From Chenopodium formosanum (lineage: Eukaryota > Streptophyta > Magnoliopsida > Caryophyllales > Amaranthaceae): 64,000 nucleotides of DNA. The stretch covers positions 44,535,001-44,599,000 of the forward strand of contig CM044857.1 in NCBI GenBank assembly GCA_024500155.1. The letters run 5' to 3'. Position numbers and translations under genes: made by a program. Below are positions 44,181 to 54,858 of this stretch, piece by piece. The stretch's first letter is position 1; every line of letters begins with the position of its first letter. The notes under the pieces were generated by a model, which saw nothing but the letters and a program-made list of their open reading frames with translations, was not told the DNA's origin and did not search any database.

Positions 44181-45233
44181 TTCCACTAACTCTCAGAAAT
44201 ATATGAAAAATCTGATAGTTTTCATCAACCAAATACAATTGCAAATTAAAACTCCAAATTTTATTCATGGGACAGTGGAAATTAAGTAAAGAACAAAACT
44301 TTTGAGGATAAAAAGCCTGATTTTCCGAAAAAATAAAAACTGAATTTGTGATCAAAAAATCTTCAGATAAAATTGAAAAATTCAGGAGCATAAAGCATGA
44401 ATGAAAAACATCAGACAAGAAATAAATAAATAAATAAATAAATAACTAAAAAAGACTTACCAACTAAATTGCAGCTTGAAGCATATTGATTATTGAGCTT
44501 TCTCCTTTGAATAATTATAAAATAGATGAATGATTTACAGAACAACAACCGATCTCACTTGTAAAAAAAAAAAAAAAAAAAGAACCGATCTCTGTGAATG
44601 AAGGGAAAGATAGGTTTTTTTTTTCATAAAAGTACATTTGCCGGCCCCCATTCATGTACTCCCTCCGTCCCTTTATTACATGTCTATATTTCTTTTTAGG
44701 GTGATTAAAATTAAGTGTTTATTGCTAAAATCTTTCCTTATTTGGCATGTATTTATTTACTCAAATACCCTCACTGTTCTAATTTAATTCCCATATTGTC
44801 CTCGTTTTTATCTCACCTGTCAACTCTCTTTCTTATTTTTTGTGTTGACTCCTTTTGGCATTTACTCACACCGACATATTCTCTCTCTCTCCTTAATTTT
44901 CCACAAGCTTCTGGGTTCTTCCTTCCTCTGTTTCTCTCTCTATACTCATGTTCAACCTCTTTAATTCTTCAATTAATTGCACAAATTTATTAATTTTAAG
45001 GAAAAAAAATTCCTTGTTCGCAGCATATAGTCCCAACAACACCATCCCCTTTTTATTTAGACCCAATCAAGACTTGTATGGCGTAGATCTGGAATTTTCG
45101 CTACTAATGTCCATTTTCTCTGTCATCTTAATAAATCCGATCTGGTTGCATATGTGTGAGTTCTTAGTTCGATTTGTGCGATTCTTCAAATTTTAAAGGT
45201 AATTCCACTAATTTTCGCACTCCTTGTTTAAAA

Positions 45234-45986
45234 ATGTCCCAAAAATCTCCTTGTTCTGGTACGGGTGATTGTGATAACGGTGGTTGTGGTTACGGTGGTG
45301 GTGGTAAGGGTGAGTGTGGTCAGGGTGGTTGTGGTGATGGTTGTGGTGGTAAGGGTGGGTGTAGTCAGGGTGGTTGTGGTGGTAAGGGTGGGTATGGTCA
45401 CGGTGATTGTGGTTCCGGTGGTTGTGGTAACGACGGTGGTGGTTCCTGTGGTGGTGGTAATGGTGGTTCAGGTTACCGTGGTAATGATGAGGAGAAGGTG
45501 AACCTTAAAAATAGCCACAAGTCCCCACCTTCCTTTGTGTATTACCTTGATCCTGATGAAGTTTTTGGGGACTGCACGGAGGATGATATGAGTGGTGATG
45601 ATGAACCATATGAGTGTAACGATCGTGATTGTCATCTTACTACTTCTTGTCGTGGTGAACATTCCTATAGTTTGAATGTTTGGAGGGATCGTTTTGGTAG
45701 GTATCTTGATCCTAGGGAGAATAGTAGTCGTTATGGAGGAGGTGGTTGTGGTGATGGAACCGGAGATGGTGAGGAGGTTCAATCTATGGCCGAGCAACCA
45801 ACTGAGCCCCCTGTTGACCCTATTGGTTTTGCTCCTGATTCATGTGATTCTGAAAATTGTCCCATTGATCGTTATGGACCTGGTACCGCCTTTGGATACG
45901 TAAGTGATTCTTGTGAATCAAGGTCCCCTCAAGCTGATGGTGTTGCCTCTGGATATTCAAGTGATTCTTGTGAATCACATAGCTAA
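45234..45986 (+). CDS. Cys/Gly-rich passenger protein in the mariner element (about 250 aa), function unknown
   Basis: Open from ATG 45234 (an in-frame ATG at 45174 would add 20 residues) to a stop at 45984-45986. Residues about 8-85 are repeats such as GGCGDGCGGKGGCSQGGCGG. An acidic domain follows with DPDEVFGDC and DEPYECNDRDCHLTTSC, then a segment with the shape SLNVWRDRFGRYLDPRE. The end has two GY(V/S)SDSCES units. Codon use is free of stops although the neighbouring transposase is broken. I recognise no family. It resembles neither a transposase nor a secreted metallothionein in full, though the spaced cysteines suggest metal or disulphide chemistry. An upstream CT-rich stretch (44880-44945) could be the leader. 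Confidence 0.55.
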   Translation: MSQKSPCSGTGDCDNGGCGYGGGGKGECGQGGCGDGCGGKGGCSQGGCGGKGGYGHGDCGSGGCGNDGGGSCGGGNGGSGYRGNDEEKVNLKNSHKSPPSFVYYLDPDEVFGDCTEDDMSGDDEPYECNDRDCHLTTSCRGEHSYSLNVWRDRFGRYLDPRENSSRYGGGGCGDGTGDGEEVQSMAEQPTEPPVDPIGFAPDSCDSENCPIDRYGPGTAFGYVSDSCESRSPQADGVASGYSSDSCESHS

Positions 45987-47220
45987 GTTTCCTGATCTCT
46001 ATTTACTTATGTATTTAATTAAGTCATCTTAATATTGTTTAGGCTATTTGGATCGTAAAACTTGGTTGGATGCTAGCAACTGTGATCTGTTGCTAGCCAG
46101 GAGTTTGCAATATGTTATGTTTGGTGGTGTTGATTGGAGTATTAGTGTTGTTGGTGTTAGTAGTGGGAGTTTTAGCATGAGTATGGCTAGCTATTATTGT
46201 TAATCTTAGTACGCTTTTGGTGTTTAATATGAGTATGACTATTATTAATCTGGAATGATAACTTACTTGATGCATGATTGCCTTGTTCATTTACTTGATG
46301 CATGATTGCCTTGTTCATGATGCTAAAAATGTGGTGATGTGATGCATTATTTACTTGATGTTTATGCTTCACGTAGTGGTCATTAGCACATTCATTTACT
46401 TGGTTTTGGAGTATGATTATTATCTCAGATGCATGAGTTGAGTATGATTATTATCTTTGCTCTCTATCCATTTACCGTCAAAGTTTGATAAAGTCTATGA
46501 TGAAAGCCTTGGGTTTATGAGACCACACTTTTCATTATGTGAGGTATAGTGTTTGCCATTATTTAAGTCCACCCAATCATCATACGTATTTGAGTGTCGA
46601 CTCTTTGGGCAGAACTATTCCTTACTTGGGATTGTGGTCAATGATTGTATTTTGGGGACAACTGAGACTGAAACCATTTTTTTTTTTTTTGGAACAATCA
46701 TGATATATGTACTTGTTTTGATGAATTTGTCCCATTTTTTTCCCTTTATTTCTATGAATGGTTTATGATGATAGTCACTTAAATGAGACCTTTTCCATTA
46801 TTTTCATTATCTTTTAATCAATGATGAGACTGCAGTATTTGAGGTTATTATCCCATTTTTTATTCAATGTGCTTTGCCATTAGCTTCCAACCATATACAC
46901 TTGGTTGTTGAGACTTTTATGCTTATGTGTTGAATAAGTTAAAGGGTGATGATCAGTGATAGATGGGGACTTCTGAGATGATTGTTTTTCATGTTTATGT
47001 TATCATAAGTGTGTGAGCAATAAAGAAAATGAAATACACAAGTACATTCAACTAAGTTTTTTCATTATAAATTTGAAATAGATCATACAATTTCAAATCC
47101 ATACAAAAGTTTTTAACTTTGTTACCCCCCAAGAAGGATAAGACAAAATAAGACAAACATATACTTTTGGAAATTGTAGTGTTGTGCCCAAAAAGTTGTT
47201 TACACTACATTAGTTTGGAT
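45987..47220. other. Non-coding middle of the mariner element
   Basis: T/G-rich plus strand between the two convergent genes. It contains a 33-bp direct duplication at about 46262-46320 (TTACTTGATGCATGATTGCC twice) and several similar TTACTTGATG words. No gene. Confidence 0.6.
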
Positions 47221-47227
47221 ATGTACT

Positions 47228-49090
47228 TCACTTCTTCTGTTTGGATGATGAAGCTTCATGGTCATTAGCACATGCTTTTGTCCCATACTTTGATATGCAC
47301 TGTGATTCATCCCATAATGTTTCATCATTTATTTGTGATGTCCAGTAGGCTAGCTCTTCATTCATAACATCTGGATGCTTCAGTGTATTCCATGTTGTCT
47401 TCTTCTTCAATTGTGATCCCTTCATTGACATGTGCCTGCATATTTTCAATATCATTTGGTGTAACATGTTGCTGCCTTTGTGTTGAATTGGTCCCTTCAT
47501 CCTCTGTCAGATCGATTGGTGGTTCACCTATGTCCCCATAACATGCTTCCCATGCTTGTAACACAACTCAAGTTGGTGCATGCAACCTTTCTTCTAATTT
47601 CCCTTCCCTGAGTAATTTCTCCTTGTTTATATGTGGGTTAGTGAAGTCATTGCCTCCTTTCACCTTCAACACCTCATTCATTATTGCTTGTAGTGTAACC
47701 CACACAAAACACAATGTTTGAGGCTCTAACTCATAATATGCTTGATTAACTGCTGCTAGTAACTCATCAACATTCTTTGGCATCTTTTTATGTTGAAGTG
47801 TCTGTATGGAATTGAAAAAGCCTAAGTCCAAGATGTTTAAATCTGGACTATTAGGTGGCTGCTGCACTAATATGAAAAGTGAATTCCCCTTGTTGATAAA
47901 CTTGTTGCCACTCAGGATCATCTTGTTTGATATATGTTCTGCAATTATCTTGTTGTATGTAGATTGTCTTTGAAGTTCCATCATTTGGCCACTTGGCTTT
48001 GATTGCTGGAACAATTTTGTCAATGAGCATCCTTCTCATTGTTTCCTTTGTGAATGATTCTACAACTTTGGTCACCATTGTTCCTTTTTCTCTGTTCTTT
48101 GAACTCCTTATGGATGGCTCTTGAAAAGTAAATGGGAATATGCCAAATCTCCCATCAAAGTAACAACTGCCATCATCTCTGAACCTTGGTCTAGCTGTTG
48201 CTGATACAAACATAGCCTTTGGTATTTTTTGTGCTTGATTGACCTGTTCTGTGTTTATCTTTCTTTTATCGTGCTAAATAATATCTCTGGCTTTTTTTGG
48301 TTAAATTAAACCATTTTTCATCAATGTGGACGAAGTCATACATTGTATAATAGCTGGTTTTTGTCCATGGTGTTGATCCCATCAACAATCCAAGGATCCA
48401 CTTCAGTCTTGTGATCTTGTTTGCTTCAGTCATCTTTGTCTTTAGTGGATTAGTGTGTGGTTTAATATCACCTCTCTGAATCATCCTTAGAATTGTACTT
48501 CTTGATATTTGTAGCATTTCTGCAAGATCTCTAATGCAAGTCCTCTCCCCAATGCTCAATTTACTGATTGCATCGTCTGGAATTTGCACTCTTCCTTCCT
48601 GCAAGATGATACTTTGTGCATGGATTGTAATTGTTGGTTTCCTTTTTTTGCTGCTTTGCATCATGCCACAACTTACTTACTGTCCTTCTACAAGAATTGA
48701 ATTGTTCATTGCTTGTTTAATTGCTCCTCTGTTTAAATTGTCCCCATCAGAATTCTTTAAGAGGAATATGAGGAGATTGAACCTCTATTTAGTGTTGAGT
48801 CTGTTCTTCCACTTATGATGAGTTGGTGGCCTGTCATTGTTTGGTTGATGCTGACCTTGCTGACCATTTTGATGGTGATGAGTGTTGCTGTGATGTTGTT
48901 GATTAACAGTCTCTAAATCTTCATTCTCATCAGGATGCATTTTCAAATCAATGCCAAGTCCCCCATTGGTTTCCATTTCATTATCACCACTACTGTTACT
49001 GTTGTCATCACCACTAAGCTCAACAACATCATCTGGAAGCTGATTCAAATCCAAACCTGAAGCCATGGAAGAACAAGGCAATGATGCCAA
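47228..49090 (-). pseudogene. Mariner (plant DD39D) transposase, several frameshifts
   Basis: Minus strand. The N-terminus (49090-48785, MASLPCSSMASGLDLNQLPD) is acidic and His/Gln-rich. A helix-turn-helix-like block (FNLLIFLLKNSDGDN, RRTVSKLWHDAKQQ) follows across frame changes. 48664-48266 has ISRSTILRMIQRGDI and the first catalytic Asp in VHIDEKWF (about 48322). The second Asp is in YIQQDN (about 47949) and the third in NSPDLNILDLGFF (about 47828), each in a different frame. The C-terminus may continue to about 47228. At least four frame breaks. It would bind the TIRs and cut at TA; as it stands it is inactive. Confidence 0.88.
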
Positions 49091-49628
49091 ATAATTAATT
49101 TTTTTTTTTTTGAATTTTTTGAAAGTGATTAAGAGAAATGGAAATTGTATTCAAAAGTGGAGATTATTTATATACTTTCCCTATTGTGCTTAAAGTGGCG
49201 GGATTCTGAAAATTTCACCAAGATAAATTTGTGGGGTGAATCCATGTGCATGCAAAACTTTAAAGTGATTGGTCCATTTTTGTCCTATGCATTGAATGTG
49301 ATTGGATTATTTTGTTTGGTATGGATTGCTGACATGTACAACTATTTATTTAAAGGGTTTATCTTTAACTCATTTAATGCTATCATTGTACTTTTGTCTT
49401 CCCAATGATTTTGTTTAAGGAATCTTCACATACCTGAATTCCCGTGTAAAAGTAGGAAATAGGCATGTAATAAAAGGACGGAGGGAGTACAAGATAAACA
49501 ATTTTCATTTATGTCGTGGTATTATCTATAGTAATATATAATGTGAAAGGGAGTTTTGGGTGATAAATTTTACTTTCCCAAAATACCCCTCTCATATAAA
49601 AAAAAATTACCATTTTTTTTAAAAAAAA

Positions 49629-50240
49629 AATTGACATTTACTACCAGCAATAGCACCATGTATAACATTTACTACCCATTTAAAAAAATATTTTATACTA
49701 GGTTAAATCCAGTGCCATGCACGGTAATTTTTAATATACTTATCATTAGTTTAACACTATTATTAAATTATAAAAAATTATACCTAATTGCGAAATAGGA
49801 TGAAAGTTCTTTAGTTACAAAAAAAAATTTTAAAAATTTATCAGACTAAAGAAAATAGAGAGAATAATATATGCACGACTAATAAAAATAACTATGAATT
49901 TCATTACAAAGTTATAGATAGCAAACTATTATTGCATAATATTGTATAAAAAAATAATATCTTTGTTTGAATGTGTACAAATGGAATATACTTATCAAAT
50001 CGGAAATGTAATATTATTGTATTTTGTATTAAAAACTTCTCTAAGAAGCTTTGACCAAAAAAATAAAATTAAAAAAAAATTAAAAAAAAAAAAACTTTTG
50101 GAGGGAAAATTTTTAACTAGGAGATGACATGTGTCATTCCTGGTTTCGCCTTTAGTATAAAGTTATAGATTACTACCACCATAATTCCCTAACTGTAGAA
50201 ATAACTACCAGTTGATGGATTCTGTCAATATGCCGTTAGT
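49629..50240 (+). repeat. Left TIR of the Mutator-like element, split by a Helitron
   Basis: 49629-49697 plus 50170-50240 align to the right TIR without a gap once the Helitron 49698-50169 is removed. A CT-rich stretch (50255-50420) follows, probably the transposase 5' leader. Confidence 0.9.
49698..50169 (-). mobile_element. Helitron-like element (472 bp) in the left MULE TIR, with exact empty site
   Basis: On minus it starts TCTATAACTTTATACTAAAG and ends GTGCATGGCACTGG then ATTTAACCTAG. The host reads TATTTTATA before it and TTACTACC after it. The right TIR (57650-57672, minus) reads TATTTTATATTACTACC uninterrupted, which proves insertion between A and T without target duplication. The hairpin GTGCCATGCAC lies near the 3' end. 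It encodes nothing. Confidence 0.92.
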
Positions 50241-50545
50241 GGGGCCCACCTTATTAACTACCATCCTTCTCTCTCCCTCTAATTATCTCTGTCTCTCTCT
50301 ATCTCTTCCCATTCAATACTCTCAACCTCCATTATTGACTTCATTGAATTTTTTTTACCTCCTTTTGACCACGAATCTCTTTCTCTCTCTTACACAAGTT
50401 CCTCAAGCTCTCTCTCTAACTTATCCTCAGATCTAGGGTTTGTGTGCGTGTAAGATTCTTAGTGGAAGAGAAGGTCCAACTGGGAACGCTGTCATCTCCA
50501 TTGCTGAAGTGGAAGCTTGAAGATTCTCTGACAACATTTGACAGG

Positions 50546-50836
50546 TATGAACCCTTTTTCGTACTTGTTGTGGTCCAGCAAAACATCAATGGTGGTTTAA
50601 TTGCAATATATTTGTTGAATTTGGGCAATTTAGGCAGAAAAGTTGATAGTAAACCCTAGAGTTGCGCGCTTTGATTAATTTAATCCCTTAATTAGCAATT
50701 AATTAATCTTGTGTGGGTGTATTGTCATGTGTTATGCTATGTTGTTGTTTGTAATTGTTAATTGGTGTTAATTTGCGGAATTTGATATGTGAATTATAAA
50801 TTGATTTGTTGTATGTTTGACTTGCTTTAATTGTAG
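50546..50836 (+). other. Probable 5' UTR intron of the MULE transposase gene
   Basis: Donor TGACAG/GTATGA near 50545 and acceptor TTTAATTGTAG near 50836, six bases before the ATG at 50843. It is T/G-rich between. Confidence 0.55.
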
Positions 50837-50985
50837 AATAATATGGATGGTGAGGATGATACTATTGACATTAAGCTTAGATTATTTGGAGGGTTTGTGG
50901 AAAAGCATTGTATGGGGAGGCAGTATTTGGTTTATGAAGCTGGGGTTGTTTATTGGAAGTATGCTGTCCCTGTGTCATTTGTGAG

Positions 50986-52854
50986 TGTAGACACCCATTT
51001 GTGTCTCCCCAAAAACCAAACTCGGTGATGAATACTTTTCAAGTCGAATCATAATCAAATGAAGTGAAAATGTGGAAAGTCTAGTGTTGCGGTTAGTTTT
51101 TATTTCTCTTCTTTCTCTCTGTTTTCGAAAACCTATTTTATGAAAATAGCCAATCCAGTTTGGTTTGGTCCATGGCAAGGGTCCAATAATAGTGTAGTTG
51201 GATTGGGCTCGAAAAGAGCTTTCCAATGATATATTATAAGCCCAATTCCGATGAATAATGAGGAAGTTATGGCCAAATTACTAAACTGGGCCCGTTTTGA
51301 CCTTTATATGCGGCCCAATGATCTAGAGGAGGGCCTATTGTGATTTATCATTCCTAATGCAATTAGGATTGATTATAGTTTTCTAGAATCTTCTAGAAAG
51401 TTCTTTTGAATCCTGATGTGATTAGCATTGATAATTGAGTTTTATGAGTTTTATTTAGAATAAAAGAAGTGTTTTAAATGAAATTACAGTTTTACCCCTC
51501 GTACGCTTAATTTTATCAAAAATAAGAAAACGTGTGAAAAAAACTGCCTGTAGCGCCGCACCACAGGCTGTCGCGCGGCGACAGAGGCTTGTGTGGCGAC
51601 AGCGTCGTGTTTTATTCTTCTTGAAACTCTGATTCTTTTTTATCATATTCCAGCTGATTTTCGTTATAAATAGCCTCCTTAAACCTCCGTTTTTAATTAC
51701 CAACTCTCATCAAGAATTTCTTGATACTCTCTCTCTCTTTCTAAACCAACTTTTCACAAACAAAATTCCGCATTCACAAGATCTAGACACACCTAGCCCA
51801 ATTCGAAGTTGCCTTCGCCCTAGACGTGAAAGGTTTGATATTTCTGAGGGTTTGGTCCCAAATCTCTATTTTCATTATTTAATTTAATTGTTTGATTTAT
51901 TACTTTTCCTTGAAGTTACTAACGTGTGTATTTTGTTATTAGAAAGAGGTACAAGGCATCCAAGTAAGTACTTTAATTGTTTAATTGATATTTTGATATA
52001 GAAATCATGTTAAGATTGTTATTTTGATTCCTAGTATCATGTTAGGATGTTTTATTGCTTCCTAGTATCATGTTTAGGGTGATTTGCTTATATCAATTAT
52101 AATTTCTATGATGCTTCCTATTTTCTTTCCTAATATCATGTTAGTATCATGTTAGGGTTAAAGCTTTGATTTTTATTGTTTAGTGACATGCTAGGGTTTG
52201 TTATTAATCTTGTTAGTATCATGCCTAGGATCTTGCTATTATTATGCTTTAACATGATTATGATAATTGTGATTATTATGATTGTTATAATGATTATTAT
52301 TATGATGATTATTATTTTTATTATTATTATGTTGCTTGATATATTTTATTATTGTTGTTGCTTGATCACGCCTTTTATACATGTTTAAAGGGAATTTGTA
52401 CTTGTAATCACGCTTAATAAGATAATTAATAATCTTTTTTAGGTTAATATGATTATAATTCAAGTGATCGCCAATAATATTTTTGTTTGTGCATTAAATT
52501 CAACCAACATAGATAAACAGGTTTAGGGTTAACTTATTGATTGCATGTTAGTCAGAAAGCGCACATGAATACGAGAAGAATAAAGTAGAGGCCTATTATT
52601 AGGGCAGGTTCAATCTCTATTAAGTTGGATTTGTACCTTTATCCCCGAACACCAGTCATGGTTCCAGACCTATTGGAGTTAACGATCTCCTGGATCGTTA
52701 AGGGGTGTAACCTTCACCCTGTGAACGGTTTACAAGTTCCTAAAACTTGTTGGCGACTCTTTTGCTCTAGCTTCCTTCCCTTTGGACGCCACCATGCTTA
52801 AGTGTATGATCACAATGGGGCTCAAGTGTAGGATGGCTTGAAATATTCCCTACA
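50986..52854 (+). repeat. Solo LTR of family LTR-A (copy 3), 5-bp TSD GTGAG, inside the MULE transposase
   Basis: An 1,869-bp unit TGTAGACACCCATTTGTGTC ... AATATTCCCTACA with GTGAG at 50981-50985 and 52855-52859. Taking it out with one TSD copy leaves the transposase frame continuous (PVSFV before, NVSYLRY after). It is in plus orientation, opposite to copies 1 and 2. Repeated copies of a GTATCATG(T/C)TAGG-type word occur at 52020-52230. Confidence 0.94.
51541..51673 (+). promoter_or_regulatory. LTR-A copy 3 core promoter: GTCGC cluster and TATA box
   Basis: Cluster GTCGCGCGGCGACAG and GGCGACAGCGTCG at about 51569-51608, then a TATA box GTTATAAATAG at 51663-51673 and a leader. Being inside the MULE gene and in the same direction, it could drive transcription of the downstream transposase exons. 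Confidence 0.5.
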
Positions 52855-54762
52855 GTGAGGAATGTGAGTTACTTAAGGTATCTTTGTAGTGAAGGATATA
52901 TAGCTTTGGGGTGGGAAGTTCCTGAGATTTATAGCTTGTGGTATAAGGAGAAAGGGAAGACTTGGGTTACTGGGAAGAGAAGGATTGACAATGATGATGA
53001 TGTTAGGGGCTTCTTAGAGTCCAAACACAGTGAGGGTCATGTGGAGCTGTTTCAAACTGCGGGGTTGGAAAAGTGGGACAAGTATCACCCTCTTGATGTA
53101 ATTTTGGATAACCCAACCACATCCAACCCATCTGCATCTGGATCACAGCCACCCAATTCTAATCCAAATGAACCAAAACAAAATGGTAATGGATCTCAAC
53201 CTTCTAGTTCAAAACCATCCCATAACAATCCATCTCACACACAACACTGCTCAAATATAAAAGGCCCATCAAAAACCAAAAAGAGCCCAGATTTGAGCAT
53301 TGTACCTGTTTGCAGGAGGAGCCAAAGGTTTAGCAAGCTTTCTGAGAGTGAGCCAAAAACAGCTTCTTTGCCTAAACCTAAACTGAAACCTAGGAAGCCA
53401 ATTTAGGCTGTGATGAGGAGAAGCCCCAGATTTACCAAAGACTGTACAAAGGGGCAGGGTGTGAGTGGTGTGAGTAAGAAGGGGAAGGGCAAAGAAAAAA
53501 GGAAAGCATTGAAAGTCTATAAGAGGAAACTTTTTAAGGGTGATGAAACTGGATTAGAGACAAGATCCTCATCTTCATCAGATGTTAGTGATCTGGATAT
53601 AGAGTGGAAGGCTGGTGAAGAAGATCTAGCTGGCAATAAAGAGGATCAAGAAGATTGGCATATACAAACAAGACAAGGTTTAGTGGGAGAGGTTGAAAGG
53701 ACTTTGCAGGTTGTTGACCACTCAGAGAAGAAGCTTAAACAACTAGGGCAAGACATTGGATACAAGGATCTTGAGCTGCAAGTAGAGGGGAATGACTTGG
53801 ATGAGCTGAGGAGTCTGAATGGTTCAGATGAAGAAGAAGATACTAGTCCTTGGTTTAGGGAAGACACAGACTTCAAGAAGCCAGTGGTCTTAGTTGAGAA
53901 GCTCAAGTTCAGCAATGTTGGTCTGTTAAGGAAGGCCTTGAGGACACATGCTATAGAAAACAGGTATGAGTTCTACTACATGCTCAATGGAGGGAAAATG
54001 ATTACTACTTTCTGTAGAAGGAGGTGTAATTGTGAGTGGAATTCTAAGAGGAGTAACTTGCCATTATGCACATGCAGTGATGAAGTGAGAAGGTGTGAGT
54101 TTAAGGTGGCTGCAAGGAAGATCTATGGTTGTTGTGCTTGGCAAATCAAAGTGTTGAGACTTAAGCATAGGTGTATGAGGACAAAGATGAATACATGTGT
54201 GACAGCTGAATTCTTGGCTGAAAAGTATGTTGAGGAGTGGAGAGTTAATCCAACTTGGAAAATGAAGAGTTTTAGGGCTAAGGTGTTGACTGATTTGGGA
54301 ATAGAAGTTGGGTATGGCAAAGCATGGTTAGCAAGAGCTAGGCCTAAGTTGATGATATATGGGTCTGCTTCAGAGCAGTATGCTAGGGTATGGGATTATG
54401 GCAAAGCAGTGATTAAGTACAATCCTGAGAGTAAGGTGTATATAGTTCTACAGGGAGTTGATAAACTAGAACCACCACTCTTTTTGAGGATGTACTGTTG
54501 CTTGTCAGCTTTGAGATCTGGTTTTAGCAGAGGTTGTAGGCCTCTGATTGGTCTTGATGGATGTCATCTAAAGGGCTCATATCCAGGTCAAATACTGGTA
54601 GCTGTAGGGAAGGATGGAAATAATCAAATATTTCCATTTTTATGGGTCATAGTTGAGGTGGAAAACAAAGAAACCTGGGGATGGTTTTTGGAGTGTTTCA
54701 AGAATGATGTTGGTGATGTGGCTGAGGGTTTGGGTCTGACTTTCATGTCAAATAGACAAAAG

Positions 54763-54771
54763 GTAATTTTC

Positions 54772-54802
<31 letters not shown>

Positions 54803-54858
54803 TTTTTGGTCATGCTTTCACTTTTGAATTTAACCTTGAATGTTGGTCTTTTTTTTAG
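54763..54858 (+). other. MULE transposase intron 1 (poly-T rich)
   Basis: Begins GTAATTTTC after AGACAAAAG, contains a T tract of more than 25 and ends TTTTTTTAG before GGTCTGCTG. Phase 0 (RQK/GLLE). Confidence 0.85.

Larger units (their letters stand above)
44659..49487. mobile_element. Mariner-like element (4,829 bp) with Stowaway-type TIRs and a passenger gene
   Basis: TA at 44657-44658 and 49488-49489. TIRs CTCCCTCCGTCCCTTTATTA and (minus) CTCCCTCCGTCCTTTTATTA match over about 28 bp. Inside are a decayed plant mariner transposase on minus (49090-47228) and an open Cys/Gly-rich gene on plus (45234-45986), convergent to it. Plant mariner elements I know of encode only the transposase and are usually 3-5 kb. 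Confidence 0.93.

Noticed and set aside
45265..45501. Val/Met-rich frame overlapping the passenger gene
   Set aside because: Shadow of the Gly/Cys repeat in another frame.
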